Positions 1 to 7,983 of a stretch of 64,000 bases of DNA are shown here, one piece after another. The DNA lies in NCBI RefSeq assembly GCF_001430825.1, contig NZ_CP010535.1, positions 1,096,501-1,160,500 on the forward strand, given 5' to 3'. A program made the translations under genes and the position numbers. The stretch is from Sediminicola sp. YIK13 (GTDB taxonomy: Bacteria; Bacteroidota; Bacteroidia; Flavobacteriales; Flavobacteriaceae). The notes beneath the pieces were generated by a model that did no database searches, was not told the origin of the DNA, and saw nothing but the letters and a program-made list of their open reading frames with translations. The first letter of the stretch is position 1, and every line of letters begins with the position of its first letter.

Positions 1-56
1 AGGTATTTTATTCTATTGATTAATATTACTAATATTGACGATAGAAAATTTATACA

Positions 57-1178
57 ATGATCACGATAAAAGAAGCTATCTCTAAAACTGATTTAAAGAA
101 GTTTGTCACCTTTCCTTTTGCCCTTTATAAAGATTCTCCATATTGGGTACCTCCTATTATAAATGATGAATTAGCATCTTTCGACAAAAGCAAGAACCCC
201 GTGTTCAAAGATGCAGATGCATGGTTCTTTTTAGCATATAAAGGTGACCAAATCGTTGGACGGGTTGCAGCAATAATCAATAAAATAGAGATCAATCAAC
301 AAAAAGTCAGCAAAATGCGCTTTGGATGGTTCGATTTCATTGATGATTTTGAAGTTTCTGGTGCTTTATTGGACAAGGTAGCTGAAATAGGCAAGCAACA
401 TCAGTTGGAATATATGGAAGGTCCTGTTGGGTTTTCCAATATGGATAAGGTAGGAGTTTTGACCGAAGGTTTTGATCATATAGGTACCATGATTACATGG
501 TACAATCATCCTTATTATGTATCTCATTTTGAACATTTTGGTTTTGTAAAGGAAAAGGAATATGCTGAAAACAAATTCCCGTTTTCCAATGCCGACCCTA
601 AATTTTTTGAAAAGGCGAATGAATTGGTCAAAAGGAGATACGGAGTAAAGGCAATTAATTTTACCAAGACTAAGGAAGTAATGCCCATGGCCGACAAGAT
701 GTTTGATCTATTCAATGCGAGCTATGCCAAACTTTCTTCTTTTGTCCCTATTACGGATATTCAAAAAGAATACTTCAAAAAGAAATATATCAGTTTTATT
801 AATCCTGAGTACATCAAGTTTGTTGTGGATAAGGATGATAACTTAATCGCTTTTGGTATTGTTATGCCATCCTTCTCAGAGGCCCTACAGAAAGCCAATG
901 GAAAACTGTTTCCATTTGGTATTTATCATTTACTAAAGGCCAAAAAGAAGAGTAAGGACGTTACTTTTTATCTTATTGGTGTGCATCCAGAATATCAAAA
1001 CAAAGGAGTTACTGCCGTTATCTTCAGCGAATACCATAAGACATTCTCTGAAAAAGGCATTGAATATTGTTATAGGACACCTGAATTGGAAGATAATGTG
1101 GCCATCCGCCAACTTTGGAAACACTTTGATCCAAAAATTTATAAACGACGTAAAACTTTCAGGAAAAACCTAAAGTAA
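57..1178 (+). CDS. GNAT-like N-acetyltransferase family protein (YghO-type), unknown substrate
   Basis: A 373-residue soluble protein with no signal peptide or membrane segment. The N-terminal part (about residues 25-60) has the pattern of a conserved bacterial family often annotated as N-acetyltransferase or YghO-like (FALYKDSPYWVPP, then NPVF and a WFFLAY strand). The C-terminal part (about 300-345) has a GNAT-like acetyl-CoA region with YLIGVHPEYQNKGV, close to the usual Q/RxxGxG/A loop. The substrate is unknown. The ATG at 57 is the first in frame. The gene stands alone and ends just before a strong bidirectional terminator shared with the converging capB gene. The family call is from recognition of motifs; the catalytic role is inferred. 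Confidence 0.72.
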   Translation: MITIKEAISKTDLKKFVTFPFALYKDSPYWVPPIINDELASFDKSKNPVFKDADAWFFLAYKGDQIVGRVAAIINKIEINQQKVSKMRFGWFDFIDDFEVSGALLDKVAEIGKQHQLEYMEGPVGFSNMDKVGVLTEGFDHIGTMITWYNHPYYVSHFEHFGFVKEKEYAENKFPFSNADPKFFEKANELVKRRYGVKAINFTKTKEVMPMADKMFDLFNASYAKLSSFVPITDIQKEYFKKKYISFINPEYIKFVVDKDDNLIAFGIVMPSFSEALQKANGKLFPFGIYHLLKAKKKSKDVTFYLIGVHPEYQNKGVTAVIFSEYHKTFSEKGIEYCYRTPELEDNVAIRQLWKHFDPKIYKRRKTFRKNLK

Positions 1179-1191
1179 AGGTATAGCAAAT

Positions 1192-1226
1192 AAAAAATCC
1201 CATATTCTAGGAATATGGGATTTTTT
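1192..1226. terminator. Bidirectional intrinsic terminator
   Basis: A perfect 16-bp inverted repeat (arms 1192-1207 and 1211-1226, 3-nt loop). The A-run on one side and T-run on the other mean it can terminate both the acetyltransferase-like gene (plus) and capB (minus). Confidence 0.9.
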
Positions 1227-1249
1227 ATATTTCAAATTAAGGTTATCGA

Positions 1250-2509
1250 CTATTCGCCCATTGCTGCTGCAACTGCTGCTGATAATCGCTTATAGGTTCC
1301 ATTTTCCAATCGCTCTCGGATAGCTGAAAATGCCTCCAAAGTTTCATTGATATCGTCCATTGTGTGTGTTGCCGTTGGAATCATTCTTAAAAGAATTAAT
1401 CCCTTAGGAATTACTGGATACACTACTATAGAACAGAAAATGCCATAATTTTCCCTTAGGTCTTTTACCAGGGCCATAGCCTCAGGAATACTACCGTTCA
1501 GATAAACTGGCGTCACACAACTAGATGTGGTCCCAATATCAAAACCTCTTTCTTTTAAACCGTTTTGAAGAGCATCCACATTTTCCCAAAGCTTAGCCTT
1601 AAGCTGTGGCATGGTACGCAACATATCCAAACGTTTCAAAGCTCCCTTCACGTAGATCATTGGCAATGATTTTGCGAACATCTGTGAACGAAGATTGTAT
1701 TTTAAATAATCAATTATTTCTTTATCTGCAGCCAAGAAGGCTCCAATACCTGCCATAGATTTAGCAAATGTGGCGAAGTACACATCAATACCATCCTGTA
1801 TTCCCTGCTCTTCACCAGCACCGGCACCAGTTGCACCCAAAGTTCCAAATCCGTGGGCATCGTCCACTAAAAATCTGAAATTGTATTTTTCCTTAAGGGC
1901 TACAATCTCTTTCAGTTTACCTTGTTCCCCACGCATACCGAAAACACCTTCGGAGATCACTAAAATACCTCCCCCAGTCTGTTCCGCCATTTTTGTGGCA
2001 CGTTCCAAGTTCTTCTCAAGACTATCTATGTCATTGTGCTTAAACGTAAAACGTTTACCCATGTGCAACCTCACCCCATCAATAATACAGGCGTGGGCAT
2101 CAACATCATAAACAATAATATCGTCTTTGGATACCAAGGCATCTATAGTGGACAATATCCCCTGATAACCAAAGTTCAATAGATAGGCCGATTCCTTATT
2201 CACAAATGCGGCCAGTTCGGCCTCCAATTGCTCATGAAAATCAGTATGACCACTCATCATCCTTGCCCCCATGGGGAAGGCAGCACCGTATTCAGCTGCT
2301 GCATCTCCATCTACCTTTTTTATTTCGGGTAAATTGGCGAGGCCTAAGTAATCATTGATACTCCAGGTAATTACTTCTTTACCTTGAAATTTCATTCTAT
2401 TGGAAATAGGTCCTTCTAGTTTTGGAAAGACAAAATATCCCTCTGCTTGGGAAGCCCACTTACCTAGTGGTCCCTTATTCTCAATTATTCTATCAAATAA
2501 GTCTCTCAT
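1250..2509 (-). CDS. capB: Cysteate C-fatty acyltransferase (alpha-oxoamine synthase family), capnine/sulfonolipid synthesis
   Basis: A 419-residue PLP enzyme of the alpha-oxoamine synthase family (serine palmitoyltransferase, KBL and BioF relatives). Visible features are SGHTDFHEQLE near residues 86-96, the stacking His in DAHAC (H139), DDAHG at 216-220 and the PLP lysine in FAKSMAG (K250). In gliding Bacteroidota the family member next to a cysteine-synthase-like gene condenses cysteate with an acyl-CoA to give dehydrocapnine, the precursor of outer-membrane sulfonolipids needed for efficient gliding. The neighbour at 2638-3687 fits the cysteate synthase partner, which is the main reason to prefer this over a sphingolipid serine palmitoyltransferase or 2-amino-3-ketobutyrate ligase. 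A terminator lies between the two genes, so they may be transcribed separately. Confidence 0.75.
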   Translation of the reverse strand: MRDLFDRIIENKGPLGKWASQAEGYFVFPKLEGPISNRMKFQGKEVITWSINDYLGLANLPEIKKVDGDAAAEYGAAFPMGARMMSGHTDFHEQLEAELAAFVNKESAYLLNFGYQGILSTIDALVSKDDIIVYDVDAHACIIDGVRLHMGKRFTFKHNDIDSLEKNLERATKMAEQTGGGILVISEGVFGMRGEQGKLKEIVALKEKYNFRFLVDDAHGFGTLGATGAGAGEEQGIQDGIDVYFATFAKSMAGIGAFLAADKEIIDYLKYNLRSQMFAKSLPMIYVKGALKRLDMLRTMPQLKAKLWENVDALQNGLKERGFDIGTTSSCVTPVYLNGSIPEAMALVKDLRENYGIFCSIVVYPVIPKGLILLRMIPTATHTMDDINETLEAFSAIRERLENGTYKRLSAAVAAAMGE

Positions 2510-2584
2510 TTAGACTGCTTAGTTTAGATGGCAAAAGTATAGATTTTTAACAAGGATTCATAAATTATTTTCAGGTATCAACAA

Positions 2585-2615
2585 AAAAGCAATGACTTGT
2601 GTGGTCATTGCTTTT
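2585..2615 (-). terminator. Intrinsic terminator downstream of capA
   Basis: A perfect 12-bp stem (2585-2596 with 2604-2615, 7-nt loop) with a T-run on the minus strand, lying between capA and capB. It suggests that capA transcripts end here and that capB has its own promoter in the roughly 75 bases before its start. Confidence 0.85.
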
Positions 2616-2637
2616 GATATTACCTTCATAAGGCTCC

Positions 2638-3687
2638 TTATTTTACGTATTGTATTTCTTGTGGTTCGGATTCATGTTTCGTATCAAAAAATCCTTGGTC
2701 CTCCATCCATTGGTCACTATAAACCTTGCTCATGTACCTTGAACCGTGATCTGGAAATATAACAACAATATTACTATCCTTTCCAAATTCCCCATTTTCG
2801 TCCAACTGCTTAACGGCTTGCATTACTGCTCCGCTGGTATACCCTACGAACATCCCTTCAGTTCTTGAGATCTCCCTGGCAGTATGAGCACTTTCCTCAT
2901 CGGTTACCTTGATGAATTCATCTATAACGTCAAAGTTTGTGGAAGAAGGAATTAAATTTTTACCTAAACCTTCAATTCTGTAAGGGTATATTTCATTTGA
3001 ATCAAATTCTCTGGTTTCATGGTATTTTTTTAATACGGAACCAAAGGCATCAACCCCTATAATTTTAATATTTGGATTTTTCTCTTTTAAAAAGCGAGCG
3101 GTCCCGGAGATAGTTCCACCAGTTCCACTACAGGCCACTAAATGGGTAATGTTCCCGTTGGTCTGGTTCCAAATTTCCGGACCTGTACTACGGTAATGGG
3201 CCTCTGCATTTAGATCATTGAAATACTGGTTGATATAGATAGAACCTTTTACCTCACTGTGAAGTCTTTTTGCAACTTCATAATACGATCTCGGATCATC
3301 TGCACTAACATGGGCTGGACAAACGTACACCTTGGCTCCCATGGAGCGAAGCATATCTATTTTGTCCTTTGAGGATTTAGAGCTAACGGCAAGAATACAT
3401 TCATACCCTTTAATGATGCTCACCATGGCGATACTAAAACCAGTATTTCCTGATGTGGTCTCAATAATGGTACTGTCCTTGGTTAGGATACCCTTTCTTT
3501 CAGCTTCTTCAATGATGTAGGCAGCAATTCTGTCCTTTGAAGAATGACCAGGATTAAAGGATTCTACCTTCGCGTAGAAGTTACCTGTAAGACCTGATGC
3601 AATTTTATTTAGTTTGACTAGAGGGGTGTTTCCTATGAGTTCTAGGACGTTGTTGTAAGCGTTTATCTTATTTTCCATAAAGGTCAT
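2638..3687 (-). CDS. capA: Cysteate synthase-like PLP enzyme (cysteine synthase / cystathionine beta-synthase fold)
   Basis: A 349-residue fold-type II PLP enzyme. PLP lysine K51 sits in GHSSKDR, the substrate loop TSGNTG is at 78-83 and the phosphate-binding GTGGT is at about 188-192. There is no C-terminal CBS pair, so it is not a full cystathionine beta-synthase. CapA of gliding Bacteroidota is known to make cysteate from O-phosphoserine and sulfite, and its gene commonly neighbours the cysteate acyltransferase gene, as here. An ordinary cysteine synthase remains possible: the assignment rests on context and length. The start may be the ATG at 3687 or the one three codons later at 3678. 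Confidence 0.7.
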   Translation of the reverse strand: MTFMENKINAYNNVLELIGNTPLVKLNKIASGLTGNFYAKVESFNPGHSSKDRIAAYIIEEAERKGILTKDSTIIETTSGNTGFSIAMVSIIKGYECILAVSSKSSKDKIDMLRSMGAKVYVCPAHVSADDPRSYYEVAKRLHSEVKGSIYINQYFNDLNAEAHYRSTGPEIWNQTNGNITHLVACSGTGGTISGTARFLKEKNPNIKIIGVDAFGSVLKKYHETREFDSNEIYPYRIEGLGKNLIPSSTNFDVIDEFIKVTDEESAHTAREISRTEGMFVGYTSGAVMQAVKQLDENGEFGKDSNIVVIFPDHGSRYMSKVYSDQWMEDQGFFDTKHESEPQEIQYVK

Positions 3688-3763
3688 CTAAGTTAGAATC
3701 TATTAGTCTATTGATTATAAGATTAATAAAGTTCCAACCGCAAAATTAATTATTTTTTTCAAA

Positions 3764-5911
3764 TTAATCGATTTTACCCTCTAAATCTAATAAAAAGGTG
3801 TATTCCTTGGCCACCTCTTTTAGTGATTCAAACCTGCCGGAAGCCCCACCATGACCCGCATCCATGTTAATATTGAACAATAAAATATTAGTATCAGTTT
3901 TATGCGTCCTAAGCTTGGCAACCCACTTAGCTGGCTCCCAATATTGCACTTGGGAATCATGCAACCCTGTAATTACATACATATTGGGATAATCATGTGT
4001 GGTTACATTATCATAAGGTGAATACGATTTCATGTAGTCATAAAATTCCTTTTCGTTAGGATTACCCCATTCATCATACTCTCCGGTAGTTAAGGGTATG
4101 GATTCGTCCAGCATAGTGGTAACCACATCCACAAAGGGTACAGCTGCAATGATGCCGTTATATAGTTCCGGTGCCATATTTGCAATTGCACCCATAAGCA
4201 AGCCACCTGCAGATCCTCCTTCGGCATACAGATGATCCTTGGTGGTAAATTTATTATCTATTAGAAATTTGGAAGCATCGATAAAATCAGTAAACGTATT
4301 TTTCTTTTTGAGCAATTTACCATCTTCATACCATTTTCTGCCGAGGTATTCCCCTCCCCTGGCATGGACAATGCAATAAATAAAGCCCCTGTCCAAAAGA
4401 CTCAAGCGCACCGTGGAAAAATAGGGGTCCAGCGTATACCCATAGGAGGCATAGGCGTATTGTAACAATGGACTAGTGCCGTCCAACTTGGTATCCTTAT
4501 GGTATACCATGGAAATAGGAATTTTAACCCCATCTTGGGCAGTGGCCCATACTCTTTTGGACCTATAATTCTCCTTATTGAACTTCCCTCCAAGAACTTC
4601 CTGTTCTTTTTTGACCACCTTTTCCTTAGTCCTCATATTAAAATCAATGATAGAACTAGGAGTAGTAAGAGCGTTATACCCGTATCGTAGCACTTCCGTA
4701 TCAAAATCTGGATTTGTACTCACGTAGGCCGTATAGGTTTCGTTATCAAAGGGCAAATAGTAACTTTCACTATTGTCCCATCTGGTAATCTTTACATGAT
4801 TGAGCCCATTTTCACGTTCCGACAAAACGTAATAGTCCTTAAATATATCTACATCTTCCAGCAGTACATGATCCCTGTGGGGAATGAACTCCTTCCAATA
4901 TTTGGATAGGGTATTCTTCTCGTCCACTTTCATCAATTTGAAATTTGTGGCACCATCTTTATTGGTCATTACGTAAAAATAGTCTTCATAATGGGCAATG
5001 GAATACTCCAAACCCCTTTGCCTTGGGGAGAATACCTTAAATTTTGCATTCGGGTCGTCGGCCTCCAAAAATCGGTATTCAGAAGTAAGGGTACTCGATG
5101 AACCTATGATAATATATTTCTTGGATTTGGATTTGTAAACGTAGGTATTGAAAGTTTCGTCCTCTTCATGAAACACCAAAACATCACTTTCTGTCGGGGT
5201 CCCAAGCACATGCATATATATTTTATCAGATCTAAGGGTAACCGGATCCTTCTTGGCATAAAATAAGGTCTTATTATCATTGGCCCAAACAGCCCCTCCT
5301 GTTGTATTTTCAATTTTATCGATATAAATCTCCCCTGTTTTCAGGTTTTTTATCTGTAATTGATATTGCCTCCTAGAAAAGGTGTCCACGCCAAAGGCCG
5401 CTAAAGTATTATCGGTGCTAATGGCCAATCCCCCTAAATTAAAATAATCATGTCCTTCAGCTAAAAGATTACAGTCAAATATAATCTCTTCAGGGGCATC
5501 CTCTTGTCCTTTGCGCCTGGAGTAAATGGGATAGTCCCTTGCCGTTTCATATCTGGTAAAGTACCAATATCCATTCTGCTTGTATGGTACTGAAGAATCA
5601 TCCTCTTTTATTCGAGATTTCATTTCCTCAAAAAGTGTGGTTTGAAATTCTTTTGTATGGGCGGTATGTTCATTGTAATAGGCATTTTCCTGCTCTAGAT
5701 AAGCTATAACCTCAGGATTCTCCCTATCGTTCAACCAATAATAGTTGTCTATTCTAACATCACCGTGTTTTACCAGTTCCGTTGGTGTTTTCTTTGCTAT
5801 TGGTTCTTTTATATCTACCATTTCATTTCTATTATTTTGACAAGAAGCTGCAAAGCTAAGACTTAATAAAAAAACTAATTCCTTTTTTTTCAAGTGTCTC
5901 ATGAAAATCAT
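3764..5911 (-). CDS. S9 family prolyl oligopeptidase / oligopeptidase B, exported lipoprotein
   Basis: A 715-residue serine peptidase. The N-terminus has a basic stretch, a hydrophobic core and a Cys at residue 24 (FAASC), which suggests a lipoprotein signal. The middle is a beta-propeller domain with many short strand repeats. The C-terminal alpha/beta-hydrolase domain has nucleophile S567 in GGSAGG, Asp652 in GLHDSQ and His687 in DAGHGG, and the conserved ARGGEYLGRKWYEDGK segment. The family cleaves short peptides after proline or basic residues; the order of motifs is closest to oligopeptidase B (PtrB-like). It is divergent from ybaB across 52 bases. An ATG at 5902 is an alternative start. 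Confidence 0.88.
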   Translation of the reverse strand: MIFMRHLKKKELVFLLSLSFAASCQNNRNEMVDIKEPIAKKTPTELVKHGDVRIDNYYWLNDRENPEVIAYLEQENAYYNEHTAHTKEFQTTLFEEMKSRIKEDDSSVPYKQNGYWYFTRYETARDYPIYSRRKGQEDAPEEIIFDCNLLAEGHDYFNLGGLAISTDNTLAAFGVDTFSRRQYQLQIKNLKTGEIYIDKIENTTGGAVWANDNKTLFYAKKDPVTLRSDKIYMHVLGTPTESDVLVFHEEDETFNTYVYKSKSKKYIIIGSSSTLTSEYRFLEADDPNAKFKVFSPRQRGLEYSIAHYEDYFYVMTNKDGATNFKLMKVDEKNTLSKYWKEFIPHRDHVLLEDVDIFKDYYVLSERENGLNHVKITRWDNSESYYLPFDNETYTAYVSTNPDFDTEVLRYGYNALTTPSSIIDFNMRTKEKVVKKEQEVLGGKFNKENYRSKRVWATAQDGVKIPISMVYHKDTKLDGTSPLLQYAYASYGYTLDPYFSTVRLSLLDRGFIYCIVHARGGEYLGRKWYEDGKLLKKKNTFTDFIDASKFLIDNKFTTKDHLYAEGGSAGGLLMGAIANMAPELYNGIIAAVPFVDVVTTMLDESIPLTTGEYDEWGNPNEKEFYDYMKSYSPYDNVTTHDYPNMYVITGLHDSQVQYWEPAKWVAKLRTHKTDTNILLFNINMDAGHGGASGRFESLKEVAKEYTFLLDLEGKID

Positions 5912-5963
5912 GTTTGTCCGAACAATTTAGTAATTTTGAAATCGAATAGAAAAAAAAGAAATT

Positions 5964-6290
5964 ATGTTTGGAGATTTAATGGGAATGATGGGGAAATTAA
6001 AAGAAACCCAAGAAAAAGTAAAGGCCACTAAAGAAAGGTTGAACCACGTTTCATTGGAAGAGAAATCGTCAGATGAACTTCTAAAAGTGACCATTACGGC
6101 CAATAGAACAATAAAATCTATCCATATTGATGATAGCCTATTGGCAGATAAAGAACAATTGGAGGACTATCTTATCCTTACGTTAAACAAGGCTATAGAA
6201 AGGGCTACAGAAGTAAATGAAGCGGAGCTAGGGGCAGTTGCAAAAGAAGGTATGCCCAATATTCCAGGAATGGATGCTTTTCTCAAATAG
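5964..6290 (+). CDS. YbaB/EbfC family nucleoid-associated protein
   Basis: A 108-residue protein that begins with the family's typical glycine/methionine-rich opening ([11 protein letters not shown]) and a helical segment, followed by the conserved beta segment ([15 protein letters not shown]) and a C-terminal helix with an [10 protein letters not shown] core. YbaB/EbfC proteins are dimeric tweezer-like DNA-binding proteins. A TAATTTTG sequence at 5931-5938 matches the Bacteroidota -7 box, 25 bases ahead of the start. The gene is often next to recR and dnaX in other bacteria, but not here. Confidence 0.9.
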   Translation: MFGDLMGMMGKLKETQEKVKATKERLNHVSLEEKSSDELLKVTITANRTIKSIHIDDSLLADKEQLEDYLILTLNKAIERATEVNEAELGAVAKEGMPNIPGMDAFLK

Positions 6291-6627
6291 ATATAGGCCC
6301 TACCGGATAGATAAATCAGCTGAAGAAATCTGCTATGTTCCTTTTTTATAGGTCGGCAAATTTGGAAATACAAGACAGCCTCCAATTTTTGGCAACAGAA
6401 ATGGAGACTCTAAATGAATATGAGTATTAGGATGAAAAAGTGTGCTTGGTAAAAGTTCCCTGTAATTTATAGTATTCCAAGAATATTGCCAAACACCACA
6501 TTAGATCGTTTCAGCGATACCATAATTATTTAATGACCTTTAACAATTGGAAAAATTTTCTGAGAACAGTAAAAAAAATCAACACAACCAAAAAGTTTAG
6601 TATTTTTAGATAAAAGCTAAATCGCAG
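6291..6627. other. Intergenic region with one doubtful tiny reading frame
   Basis: 337 bases between ybaB and the DUF1508 gene. I see no terminator with a clear stem and no strong promoter match; a TATTTTTA sequence shortly before the next gene is one base off the -7 consensus. A 31-codon frame at 6335-6430 (plus) reads like part of an amphipathic helix, but it has no supporting signals. Confidence 0.5.
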
Positions 6628-6951
6628 ATGATAGAGATTAAGAAATATAATGAAAATGTATACCGATTTAGGGTAACCGCTTCCACTGGCCATGCTATTT
6701 TAGAAAGCATTGATTTTTCAAACATGGAAGACATCAAGAATTCTGTAACTGAACTTCAAGCTTCTCTTAATGAAAGGAAAGTTTTTGAACGAAGGACTGA
6801 CCACAGTGGCAAATTTATTTTTCAATTAAAAAATAAGGACGGCCAGCTCATTGGCAGTAGCCTGCCCTATAGTTCTGAAGCCGGAATGGAAAATGGTATC
6901 AAAAATTTAAAAACTTATTTCGATACCATTTCCATGTTTCCAGAATTATAA
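6628..6951 (+). CDS. DUF1508 (YegP) family protein
   Basis: A 107-residue protein with two copies of the YegP-type motif: an N-terminal YRFRVTASTGHAIL unit and a second KFIFQLKNKDGQLIGSS unit, each followed by a helix. The duplicated alpha/beta unit is typical of this family. Its biochemical role is not known. The stop codon overlaps the stop of the converging threonine aldolase gene by 6 bases, so no terminator separates them. Confidence 0.85.
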   Translation: MIEIKKYNENVYRFRVTASTGHAILESIDFSNMEDIKNSVTELQASLNERKVFERRTDHSGKFIFQLKNKDGQLIGSSLPYSSEAGMENGIKNLKTYFDTISMFPEL

Positions 6952-7968
6952 ACTTTTTAGAATCTTTAGAAATTCCTCATGTTGATCATCCGTATAATCC
7001 AAGTGTGTTACAACACGTAATTTCCCTTGACCCATTCCTATTAACTGCACGTGCTTATCCTTTAGTTTTTGCACAAAAGTTTCGGCACTCATTGAGGTTT
7101 CATCGATTTCAAAGATGATAATATTGGTTTCAATGGGCTCTACCTTTTTTATAAACGCTAATTGGTTGAGCAAAACACCAATTTCATCCGCTTTTTTGTG
7201 GTCTTCCGCCAAACGCTCTAACTGATAATCTAGCGCATAAATCCCTGCGGCTGCTAAAAATCCGGCTTGTCTCATTCCTCCGCCCAACACTTTTCGCACT
7301 CTAACAGCTTTCTGAATAAGAGCTGCATCACCCACCAAAACAGAGCCTACAGGACATCCCAATCCTTTACTGAGACAAACGCTAATAGTGTCGAAAAGTT
7401 CCCCGTATTGTTTAGGGCTTTCATTTTTGGCTATCAATGCATTCCATAATCGGGCACCATCTAAATGGTAGGCAAGCCCATGGGAATCGCAAACTTTTCT
7501 GATTTTCTTTAATTCTTCAAAATCCCAACATGCCCCTCCACCTTTATTCGTTGTATTTTCAACGCAGACCAAAGAAGTCAAAGGACTGTGGTAGAAATCT
7601 GGAGGGTTAATGGAATCCTCCACTTGTGCTGCTGTCATCATTCCCCTATGACCATCTACCAGCTTGCATGATACGCCGCTATTAAAGCTGATACCTCCAC
7701 CTTCATAATTGTAGACATGGGCATATTTATCACAAATTAATTGTTCTGCGGGTTGTGTATGCAACTTTATGGCTGCCTGGTTGGTCATGGTACCACTGGG
7801 AAAGTAAAGGGCAGCTTCCATTCCAAACATGGCAGCAACCTTTTCCTCCAAAGCATTGACCGAAGGATCTGCCTTAAAAACGTCATCACCTACTTTTGCG
7901 GACATCATCGCATCCAACATTCCCGGTGTGGGTTTTGTTACCGTATCACTTATCAAATTTATTTCCAA
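6946..7968 (-). CDS. ltaE: Low-specificity L-threonine aldolase
   Basis: A 340-residue PLP enzyme of the beta-eliminating lyase family that cleaves L-threonine or allo-threonine to glycine and acetaldehyde. The N-terminal NLISDTVTKPTPGML is characteristic. The PLP Asp is in HLDGAR (168-173) and the lysine in SVCLSKGLGCPVGS (K201). The length is standard. It follows the metalloprotease gene on the same strand with only 15 bases between them, so it may be the second gene of that transcript. Confidence 0.92.
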   Translation of the reverse strand: MEINLISDTVTKPTPGMLDAMMSAKVGDDVFKADPSVNALEEKVAAMFGMEAALYFPSGTMTNQAAIKLHTQPAEQLICDKYAHVYNYEGGGISFNSGVSCKLVDGHRGMMTAAQVEDSINPPDFYHSPLTSLVCVENTTNKGGGACWDFEELKKIRKVCDSHGLAYHLDGARLWNALIAKNESPKQYGELFDTISVCLSKGLGCPVGSVLVGDAALIQKAVRVRKVLGGGMRQAGFLAAAGIYALDYQLERLAEDHKKADEIGVLLNQLAFIKKVEPIETNIIIFEIDETSMSAETFVQKLKDKHVQLIGMGQGKLRVVTHLDYTDDQHEEFLKILKSL

Positions 7969-7983
7969 AATATCACTGTAGTT

